Under the pieces are notes generated by a model. The model worked only from the letters and a program-made list of their open reading frames with translations, had not been told where the DNA came from and searched no databases. Position numbers and translations under genes: made by a program. A stretch of 64,000 nucleotides of DNA from Aspidapion aeneum (lineage: Eukaryota > Arthropoda > Insecta > Coleoptera > Brentidae), in NCBI GenBank assembly GCA_963576565.1, contig OY755048.1, forward strand, positions 1,928,501 through 1,992,500, in the 5' to 3' direction. Shown here in pieces: positions 37,201 to 49,200 of this stretch (position 1 is its first letter; each line of letters starts with the position of its first letter).

Positions 37201-40200
37201 TAAATTTGCTCGATCACTATATAACTTGGATATTTTTTTATAAAAACTAAAAAATATCCAACTAGATACTTTTTTGCTATCACTTACCAAGTATATTTAA
37301 AAAAAATTACACCGTTTCAAAACTTGTCTACATAATAGTAAAAAAAAGATTTTCCTGGGACCTAAAATTAAACGCAAACTAAAAAATCCCCACCGGTTTA
37401 TGTCCAAACGCGTCATTTTCGCTTACACAACCGGTATTTTGAACCTACGATTTTTTCCTGTTTGCGGCAAATTTTTGGATTTTATTAATATATTTTTTTA
37501 AGCAAGTGAATTTGGTATATAGTTTTTTTTATTAGAAACGGTAAATGCCCTTTTAAATTATGGTCAAATAGAGTTTAAAAAAGTGGTAATGCATAAGTAA
37601 TCCAAAATCTTTGAATTTTGCGAATAACGCAACACCTTGGTATTTATGATTGTGCAACAGATTTTTCCTGCAATATTTTTTAATATTAGGAAGAAAAAAA
37701 AGTACGTCAGATAAAATTTTCATTAGAAATTTTTTCACATAGTTAAAAAAATTTAGGTTTTAGAAAATCACAACTTTTTTTTAAATATTTTTAATTTGAA
37801 ATTATTTTTCTTAAAATAAAAAATATTTTTAAAAGTTATGTATAGAGACAGGTCTTACCTAATTAAAACCGTAGTAAAAAATATTGTGACTCTTTTGATT
37901 TTGAGTTATTTTGAAAAAAGTGAAAAGGTGCAAACTGGAAAGTTAAGGGCACTGAAACGCAGCTTAGAGTGGAGTACCAACCAACTTTTTTTTTATTTGT
38001 ACAAACTTGCCAATTTTTATGAAATTCTCATCAAAATTGACGAAAATGGCGGCTGAGTGACCGACGATTTGGATATTTTTTTAAAAAACTGAAAAAAATC
38101 CAACTTTAAACGCTTTTTTGCTGCCACTTACCAAGTATATTTTGAAAAAAAAAATCATACCGTTTAAAAGCTTGTCTATATTAGAAGAAAGGTTTTCGAG
38201 GGACCCAGAATTAAACGCAAAATAAAAAATCCCCAGCCGTTTATCTCCAAATGTGTAGTTTTTTCTTAAAAAATCGTTATTTTGGGTCAGTGATTTTTCC
38301 AAGTTTGCGGTAAATTTTTAAATATTTTGGACTATATTTCTAAGTTTTTTTTAGGAGAGTAAATTTTATATTCAGTTGTCTATTAGAACCAGTAAATAGT
38401 CATTTACGTTTTGTGCAAATAAAGTTTTAAAAAATTGATTTGTATAAGTCTTTGAATTTTGCGAAAAACGTGACAGTTTGGTATTTGTGATTCTGCTACA
38501 GATTTTCCCTGCTATATTTTTTAATATTTTAAAAAGGGTAGTATAGCAGGACTTAAAAGGCAGAAAAAGAAGTATGTCAGATAAAATCCGCCTTAGAAAT
38601 TTCTTGACAGCGTCCAAAAATTCAAGTTTTAAAAAAATCACTACTTTGATAAATATTTTTAAAAGTTTTGGTAATTACGCCCATAGGGACAGGTCTTAAC
38701 TGTAGCAATAAATATTTTGACTTTTTTTGATATTGAGATATTTTAATAAAAGTGGAAAGGTGCAAACAGGGCACTGATACGCAGCTTAGAGAGATAAATC
38801 CACAAAATATTTTTTGGTTTTTTACTTTTCTTGGGTCGATGTTTAAACGTGCCAATGCTTATCAAAATCCCCCAAAAATTGACGAAAATAGCGTTTTGCT
38901 GCCCGATATATAAACACCATAACAATTCCTGTGGATGGCGTCAAAAACAGCATCTTTAGATTTAGTGAGCGCTCACAACAAACAAACAAGTGTCCATTTC
39001 TGCTTTCGGTAGCATTTACTTTACTGGCCGATTTTCTACTGTTCATGTGTTAACAGTCAGCGGCGTAGCGTGGGGGGGGCGCGGGGGGTTCGTCGCCCCC
39101 CCGCCCAGAGGGTAGTGGCGCCCCATAGGTGGGAGAGGCGACCTTGTGACTTATCGGCCGCCCCCTCACACATGATGACCGTTTTTTTTTTGGTCGCAAG
39201 ATTCGTGAGAGGCGCCCTTGTGACTTATCGGCCGCCCGCTCACACATGATGACCTTTTTTTTTTTTTTTTGTCGCAAGATTCGTGAGAGGCGCCCTTGTG
39301 ACTTATCGGCCGCCCCCTCACACATGATGACCTTTTTTTTTTTTTTTTTTTGTCGCAAGATTCGTGAGAGGCGCCCTTGTGACTTATCGGCCGCCTCCTC
39401 AATGATGACCTTTTTTTTTTTTTTTTTTTTTTTTTTTGTTTTGTGGTCGCAAGATTTGTGCGAGGCACCTTTTTGTTTTTTTTTGCCACAAGATTTTTCA
39501 TCAGTTTTCAGAGGCGCCCTTTTTAGCTGTCGCCCCCCGCCCTTTCGGGCACGCTACGCCGCTGTTAACAGTGTGTGCGTGAAAACTTGGAGTGGAGTTG
39601 ATGGAGTTTCGTTTACATTTGGTTCACAAGTTTATTAGCGGACAGTAAGTAAACTAGCCAAGCAGAAAGAGACTTTTTTTTACTCAAGTTTAAACCGTCT
39701 GCGATCGAAAAGACGGGAAAATTAAGCATCTTCTGGAAAACTTGATTTGAGGTGTATTAAATTATTAAAAGAATATTATAATACCTCTATGAATAAATTT
39801 AAATAAAATTAAAAGAAAAAAAAATAGCCTTCTAAACAATAGAGTCTGATTAGTATTATACCTGGGCGAAAACTATAAATGTAAAAAGTTTGCTACTGGC
39901 GCACCCTATAATTTTATATTCCGGAACATAAACCGAAAAAACTTTTTTATATTCAGATATATTAAGTCTACCGTTTTTAAGTTTAAACTTGCATTAATAT
40001 TCAGAGGAGGAGTTTTGATTAAATTAATTCAAAAACTCAAGATGCAAATAAAGCACAAGGCATAAGCTTGAAGAAACCCTTGAAGTTGGGAGCAACTTAT
40101 TTAAGCTCAATTTAAAGTGTTAGTTTAGTCATTACAGGTTGCAGAGTTCACTGAAAATGCACTTGCACAGTTAAGTGTTTATTGAGGTAAAAGATCATTT

Positions 40201-43200
40201 ATTTAAAAACTTACCAATAATTTTAACAAACGTCTTCCTGACAATGACAGGATGTGTAGCAATTTGACATTCATACAATCCGTCATCTCTTTTTGTGACG
40301 TAAGTAATTTGAAGTCTATAATTGTTGGGGTATCGAAACGCTAAATTAATTCTTTCGTCCTTGTGATGTGTGAATCGACCTAGGCTTAGAAGATCAAAAG
40401 ACTGGTTTCTAACGCGGTGCCAAGTTACCTAAAATACAATTTTAGTTTTATTTATATAGAGTTTTTCTTTAAAAAAGTCCTTTTCAATATCTTTTTAATT
40501 TGAGCTACACTTGTCAAAATTTGTGCACGTCACGCGTCACGTTTGCACTTTCTTATGCTCTAATTAGAATTTTGAGGTGTTTTAATTTTTTTCTATAACT
40601 TTATCATAGTTACCATCGGTCTTCCAAAGCTCAGCTCTCTAGCATGTCTGGAAGTAGGCAATGTTACTTTTACTTAACTTTACATTTATAGGGGAGGGAA
40701 GTAAATTAGAATTTTGGGGTGTTTTAATTTTTTCCTATAGTTTTATCATAGTTCCTATCAGTCTACCAAAGCTCAACTCTCTAGCATTTCTGGAAGTGGG
40801 CAATGCTACTTTAACATAACTTTAAATGTATAGGGGAGGGGAGTAAATTAAAATTTTGGGGATTTTTGATTTTTTCCTATAGTTTTAGCATAGTTCCTAT
40901 CAGTCTGCCAAAGCTCAACTCTCTAGCATTTCTGGAAGTGGGCGATGTTACTTTTATATAACTTTAAATGTATAGGGGAGGGGAGTAAATTAAAATTTTG
41001 GGGTTTTTTGATTTTTCGCAGGGGTTTGGTCATAATTTCTATCAGTCTGCCAAATTTCAGCATTGTAGCATGTCTGGAAGTACAGTAGAATATTGCTGAT
41101 CTATACATGAGTGAGTGAGTCAGTGAGTGGCAATTTCAACGTTTTTTGAAATTTCGTAACTACTTTATGGAATTCCATGAAACTTGGAGGGGTTGTTAAC
41201 TCCATGGAGATCTACGACTATGCAAAGTTAGAGATTCGTAGCTCATTCCGAAGTAGAGTTTTAGGTAGGTCAAATATCGGCTGAAATGTTTCCAGAAAAG
41301 ATGGTTACGGCGCGCGAACTTCGCGAGGCACTGCCGTGCCCTCAGATATGTATACCTCGCTAAACATTTACCGTGCAAAACAAAGCATTTGTTTATATTC
41401 TTTATAAGGAAGGGTCCATGCTTCCTACCGGAAAAGTCGATATAATTCGACAAGGTGTCGGCCTTATTTTGGCGAAACAAGTGTTTTTTGTTTATTTCTC
41501 GCGTTTATTTTTTTGGGACAGGAAATATAGTCTTTGGCGGTCGATTTTTTAAAAGGAAATCCATGTTTTTGTGATACTTGCAGGTGGTAACAAAATTTGT
41601 TTTTGTCGATCCGATTCCAAGAAAATCGCACGTGTATCCTCTTAATGCAGGTGTTTCCTGTTGCTACACTTTAGTTTTGGGGTAAAAATGGAACACAGGT
41701 TTGGCGGATGTTACGCAAGAACCGAGGTATCAAAAAGGCAAAGTGCTTATGATTTTCATTTAGTTTCAGTTTATAGATGGCAAAGTCACATCCCAGGTAG
41801 CAAGGGGTCATCCAATGACGTCTTTTTTTCGTCGAAAAGTGGTCATTCAGACTACCAAAAAATGTTGTCTTTAAGGCGTCAGTTATTTGACGTCTTTTCG
41901 TAGTGTAGTTTTTGACGTCTGAAACACGTCATATATTGGTCACTACCCACACTGCACACTTTGCCCAAAGGACATACACTCATACTTACATAGATGGTGC
42001 CCCAGTCAGTACTTTACCGGATTTATACGGAATGTAGCGGTACGTATGTAAAATAAATTAAATATTAAATCAAGTCAAACTTCGAGGCTTTTTTCGCTTC
42101 AAGGTGAAGATGTGTAAGTCTAGGTTTAGGTCTATTTTGATCTTTACCTCACAGAACACCGGTAACTGTTCCAGTACTTCCAGGTCTAGTCACAGAAGAG
42201 TCACCTTGAGTGTCTAAGTTTCCTTTAGTGTTCTCAACTGCAGGGAATATTTCATATATTCAGACGAGTTTAAAAAAGTCATAAATAGGTTTGTGTCTGT
42301 GTGTGTGTCTGATGTTCTGATTTGGTCCCAAATACGTCATATTGCTGACGTCTGTAAAACGGCTAAAAATGACGTCATTTTGGGTGTGTCTTTTGAACGT
42401 CATTTAAAGGTCATTTACACTTCAGGTTAGAGACGTCAATGGTCCTATAAAATGACCTGTTTTTGACGTTTAAAAAACGTGACCTTGCTACCTGGGATCA
42501 CATCTATGTCATAGGCCAGTGCTACCGTGGTCAGTTTATCGAAGTCTGTGTAGAGTGATGTGATTTGTTGAATACAATACTGTGAGTTACTTTATCTTTA
42601 CATTGTTCAATTGTTATTGTTTATTAGTTTTCAAAAATAATCGAACTTTCTTACGGGTCAACCTCCAACTGGATAAAATTAATATTTAGATTGCTTATTT
42701 AGCTTTTGAAATTTAAACTGTTAGCTGACCACCACATCAATTAGTTTTTATTATTGAACTGTCTTGTTATTGTGGGAAAAGATGAGGTGACAACGAAACC
42801 TAACACAACCTAACCAAATTAAACCACTCCAAACCAATCATAATCTGTCAAAATACAGAAAATTACGTAAAATAGCTAAACAAAAACTGTTAATAATAAA
42901 GTTAATTTTGTTACCATTTCTCAATATTCGTTCAAATTTATACACTTCCTTATAAAAATTATTGTTTCCAGCGCCGAACTTTCCTGGCGCGGAATCGGTA
43001 ATATCCCATTATTTATATTTAAAAACAATATAAGAAATTCTCTTTGAATACTTGAAAGTACAATAAAATGGTATTAAACTGTCAATATTCATAAAAGCAA
43101 TAGCTGTTTGCAACGGTCGCGTCCCGTCCGTCCATCCGTTCGCATTGAGTCTAGTTTTAAATTTTGAATCAGACAAAAACAAAATGCAAAGTGAAAATAA

Positions 43201-46200
43201 TGGAACAGGCGGAATTAAACTTTTTTTGATTTTTCGCGCTGTAAAGTTTCCGCAAATGGCGCCGTCAGATAGAAGTTTATTCCATCCCATTTAGGTTTTT
43301 AATACTATCATGCCATGCCATTTGGAAACTTTATCTCTATATGTTGTATACTGTACTCTTTTTCATTCATTGGCGTCCGAAGGGGGGACAAGAACCAATA
43401 AATAAATGAATTCTATGACGAATCTGATATCTTACTAGCCCATAAGCACACTACAAGTTAACTCTGCTATAGCAGCCTTGAAAACAGTTTTTGTAAATAT
43501 ATCAGAAACAAAAGCGACGTTTTTGGTTATAACAGAAATTATTTAGAAAAATGTATTTTACCATATTCCGAAAACTGCATCTAGATCCGTTAAAAAGTGC
43601 ATATTTTCTAACTGTCAAAAAACTGTCATTAGTATTAATGGATTCTGACCATTGATTTAGAGGTATAGATAAGGAAACAGAGAGAGAGTGCTGAGCAAAA
43701 ATCAAATCTTCTGTCTCATGTGACGTATGTATTTTTTAACCGGCAATGAAGATGGAACACGACCCATTGCAGGCACGATAGAGAAGGATATAAAAATAAC
43801 AAGAGCGAAGTAAATTTAATTTAATAACTTATCTTAAAGGGTCGAGACAGTTTGCATCTTTGTCAAATCCTCCCGCTCTGCATGCGAAAGAGATATCCAA
43901 AAAGCACTATTCCGAAAAGTGAACACACGCGTAGTAATTATTCGTTTAGTAGTAATCTCAAAATGCGCCGTATGTCTTGCATCTCTCTCAAACCCTCCCA
44001 CATCGAGCGGAAAAGAGACACAGCGGGCCAAAATGTCCCGGCAAATGAAACTAACATTCATGTGTGGAAAACCAGTGTTGCTAGTTAGCTTTCGATTTTT
44101 TCAGTGATTTTATTGTGTTTTTTGGCAAATTAAAAACAAATTTCTGTTTTTTTTTAAAGAAAGACGATAAAAACTATTTTCTTAACCGATATAATGGTTC
44201 GGCAGTGTACTGTGTGTAAAAAACTTGATGTTTTAGATAAAGAAACATCATTTCATCGGTGAGTTAAAATGTCAAAATATTGCCTAATGCATTGGCGTAG
44301 ATGTTTAGTTTTGTGCATGTTTTGTGAATGGTTGTGTGTGAAAATATTATTTTATAAAATGATAATTTAATTGAACTAGATGTTGTCATATAGGTAGGTA
44401 CTTTAGTTTATTTTGTTACGAAAGGGGATAACTAGGTAGAAGTTAGGTACACGGTTCTTGTTTATTTATTGTTTTTTGAAAAATTGTACGTACGTTTAAT
44501 ATTGGTCAAAATTGGCTGACGCCAATTACAATTTACAATTTGTTATGCGTTTATACAACAAAATAAACAAATATTTTGGCTAAAGGAATTTGCCTACCTA
44601 TCTAGGTACATCTTATAACTTGAAAAACCCCAAGCAAACCACAGGTACCTACATTTCTTACAAATCCAATTTTTCAAAATCAAGGCCTTTATTTTTTTTT
44701 ATACCTATCTATAGGGTCTTTCAAAAGTAGTGGAACAACAAAATTTATCAGACATAAGCAACTTTTCAACTCTGACTATTTAAAAAATATATTTTTCAGA
44801 TCTGCTGTTCAAAACAGTTCTGTTTATTTTTAACAGTAGCTGCGTTCGGTATTTACGTACGAGGGGAGGTAGATCTGAATCGTTCGGTAATTCTGCTCAT
44901 ACTACTCGGACGTTAATCTGGTTGCTCCGTGGATTTTGACTGACGAAACAGATTGATCCAAGATTGTGTATTGTATTTGTTTTGTTTACAAAAATATTTT
45001 TTATGTAAAAAGATTGAAATCGAATTATTTGATGTTGGAGACAACAAATTATATAAATTTCCGACATCACAGGAAAATTTTGCCAAAATTATAGCTGGGC
45101 GTGAGTTGCAATATGTACATAATGTTTTTGGTTAGATCGGATCCGTTCGTTAATTCCAATTTGCTCAGACTAATCTGCAATCACCTGACCAAAAATCCGT
45201 CGCGTCTGAGATGCAAATACCGAACGCAGCTACAGTAAGCAATTTTTGACGCTGCCATAGTTCCTAAGAGACTTGGGATTTTGAATTAAAAAAAATATAG
45301 TTTTTTTAAACTTAACCTAACCATTTTTACCTGTTATTTGTAGCGGTTTTAGTTAGTAATCTCATCTGTCGTTAAAATTTTAACTTCACTATTTATTTGT
45401 TTTTAAAGTAAGATACCTTACTTACTTAGTGGCCTTTTGACTTCCTTGGCGGACGTTTTAACTATAAGATTGTGAATAATATAAACAGGGTATTAAATCT
45501 TAACTTTTCGACTAAAAAACATTGAATTTAGATGACCAAGTATACAGAGTATAATTTAAGAGTTGGTGCAGAAGGTCAAAACTGGAGAAAAAGTTCAAAT
45601 AACTAGTGGTCAAAAGTTTTTTGTTTCCAAGTTAAAGCATTTGTCAAGTTTGAAGAGTGAGGTAAAACTGGGATATTTAAAAATGACAAATTTGACATCG
45701 TCAAATAATTTTCTAGTTCATTGTGATCAAAAAATTTTCTATTCCTTTTTTGGCCAAATAACCTTTGCAATAGGTATAAATTTGTAAATTTTTGTAAGAA
45801 TTATTTTTTTCTGAGCTATTAAATTCACAAAACAATTTTGAGATAGGCTTTTGTAAACATTTAAAGGCCTCTTAATAATTATAAAAAATTGTGATAATAG
45901 TACCAAATTTAAAAAGATTTTTTGAAAAAAAGCAGATCACAGTCATAATTTTCAGTAATATTTTTTTGTTTAAATCATTTTATCACATAATTGTTACTTC
46001 TATTGTAGCACATATCTCCAAAAAATTTTGATTTTCTATTGCAATTTTCAAGGAAGTTATAATAAAAAATCCTTAACTTTGACACCCAGTATCTATAAAA
46101 TAAAGAGGTTTAATGCAAAGTGGACTGGGAAAAATATTCTTCTTTTGACCTTCTTTACCACGCCTTAAAGTTTGGTGCATCATTAAAATTACACCCTGTA

Positions 46201-49200
46201 CTTTAATATTTTTATATAAGTTATTTATTGTTACAATTCTAAATTTGATTTGAAGATGCCAAAGTTCACCAGTCACAAATATCAGGCACCGAAATTAGTA
46301 CAAAAAATGCAGATCAATATCATAACAACAAAAATATATGTATAGATCCTGTCAGTCCTTATTGGTCCTGTTCAGGTTTAAAAAATACCTAACCAAACCT
46401 TATTTCAATTTTTATATTCCTGCTGAGTTCTTAAAAGTAAGTCCTACCAGGTCCTGATTCTTATTGGTCGTTAACAGTATTAACATATTGATCAACCATC
46501 GGTTTATTTTTTCGGTGCAAATAGTTGTTTTGCAATTAAATATTTTGGGATAACGCCTCTAAAAACTTTTTTTACAAAAAACCTTCAAATTTAAAAAAAA
46601 TTAAAAATTTTTGAAAAATTCTTAAAACCTTAAAATGATAAATTTTTAAAAAAATTCTTAAAACCTAAAAATTCTCAGAATATATTTCAACACTCGACTC
46701 AATGGACTCAGGTCTACTACTGACTACAAATAGTTAGCAAAGTCATATCGCAAGAAAATTGCGTAAAGTATTTATTAGACATTTTTGAATATTCTGTGTT
46801 TTTTAAATATTTTATCAAAAAAAGTATAATCGGAAGCCGAGTTGTACGGCGTCCAATGTTTTTTAATCTAATTTGTTTATAAAAGACGTAACGAAGAGGA
46901 GAATGATAAAAAAAATCGTGTTAATTATATTATTTATGGACTTCCTATGTTAAAAGTCATTTTATTTATTTTTATTTTACTTTTATTTTTATTTTACTCC
47001 GCCTCTGCCTACATCTACGATTAAACCGCACCTATCACAGACATACGTAGTAAAGCAACAACCCGGCGTTGCCACATAAGAATAAAACCAAAACAAAACA
47101 CGTTTTGTATCTCTTTCCCACTCACTAAATTTTGTTTTGCATACCGTTCCAAAACAAAAATGAATTTATGAATGAAATACGAGCCTATTCCAAGTCTACT
47201 ACTTGAAGTTAATGATTCTGACTAAACTTCTTTCAGCTCGCCACAGTGTCACTATTTTGCATGAAAATATCATGAAATAGGTCCAGCGGTTCCGGAGCTA
47301 GCGTGGGACGAACAGACACAAACACACGCACACACAATAATTTGCATTTGCAAAACCCCGTCCTCTATCCTGGATTATACCTTATTGTTGGCAAAAAATG
47401 TTATTCCAAATATTTAAAAGTATGATTTAAAAGTTGCTTTTTACCATTATTACTTAGTTACCAAACGTTCAAAACTTTAGTGTAAGGTAGATTATTGCAT
47501 AATATTCTAAATTTTAATGTATGAATATAGTTTTTGATATATCTACAAATTAAGATTTCTTTCAAGTCACTTATAGAACAAAATAATACTTGAAAAATGA
47601 CAAAAAATATCTGAATTTTAAATTAAATAAATTCTATATAATAGGGGTATCTATTATATTTTATATATTATATAAAGATTAAATTTTATAGAAATATTTT
47701 TATTAAATTTCAAAAAAGTCAATTTAAGACAAATCATAAATTATGAGAGCTCTAAAAAGTCAGAGCAACTTTATAGTTTTATAGATTTAATGTAGGCTTA
47801 AAATTGAGTGTTTTGCAATTTAATAAAAATATTTCTATGAAATTCAATCTTTATATACACCACTAACACTAATATTTAAACACATTATAAAGTAATATTG
47901 TTTTAAATACTATTATCCGGTTACATTGATAATAGTATGAATTTATTTTCATTATATCATAAAAGTTCTTTAAAAAGGTAGCTATTATCTAAAAAAATAT
48001 TAAATTTGGGATAAAGTTTAGTATAAGGCAATCTTAACTTAAAAAAACTCTTATTTTAAGTAAAAAGATATCTTGTAATCGTTTTAAAATGGAACAGAGA
48101 ACTTCGATTGAGCTTTTTTAACTACTTTAGTAAAGTTTATAATACATTTTGTTTGACTGAATCCAGAAATCCCCAAATCCCTCTGAATCCCCCTGAATCC
48201 CCAAATTCATATCTACGCGTTTTAAGTATAAGTTATTGTTGAGTTCTATCAAAACGAGTGCAGTGTTGACTTAAGTGGCATCATCTTGAAATTAGTGGAA
48301 ACTTTTTTGCGTGTATTTTGTTTTTATATCGTGATTAAATATTTTTTCTTTTGAGATTTATTTTGTTTTTCTCTTAATTTATTTTACAGGACGCCCATGT
48401 CATTTTACATATTTCTATTTTTACTCTGAAAGTGCCTCATAGCCCGAGGTGGAAAATGATTTTGCCAAGTTTCCTCAAATTCTGTAAATAATGCATCCCG
48501 GAAGTAGTTATCTAGTTAATTTTTAAACTAAAATGCCAACGCGAAAAATACGGGCATTACAATGTTGATGCCTATATTTGTTATACAAGCATCTCTCCAT
48601 ATTTTCCATGTCACAAGCATGTTCGTCAAAATAAATATAGAACAAACGTTATTCCTATTATTATTTTGCTTTTTTAAATTTAGGTATATTTTTTCTTTTT
48701 TTCCACGCTCCTGGATTGATACAAAATGTAAGTACAACGCTGGGGCCGCCAAAGTCACTTAAGTTTTGGCATATTTTACTTTTATTTATTTCTTCCAAAC
48801 ACTGATCTTTTGACTAACTTCCGGGCTAATTTTTAATATGGATGGCAAGCAACTAGAATATTAGAGTTGTTTGACCTATGTAAATAAAATAACAAAGGTT
48901 ACTTTTTCATGACGGCATTGACGGCCAACGTATTTTTTTAATTTTCTTGATAACTACTACATCTACAACTTTAATATGTCACACCATACAGATTATGCTA
49001 TATCAAATTAAGCCTCCCGCTGCCGGCGCGGCGCCCTTTATACCTTAATATTTATATAAATTGTAGGCCAGTCATTATATAAGTTTCATCGAAGCCCTGC
49101 TATCTTCACTAGTAATAAAAACTCATAAAGAAATATAGAGAACTTAAAATTGTGTACGTGTTTTTAATGACAATATTTAAAACAGTAACTATATTTATTT

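Noticed and set aside
39050..39638. Lys-rich and Phe-rich open frames of 102-130 codons
   Set aside because: These are products of poly-T/A and the minisatellite inside the hAT MITE.
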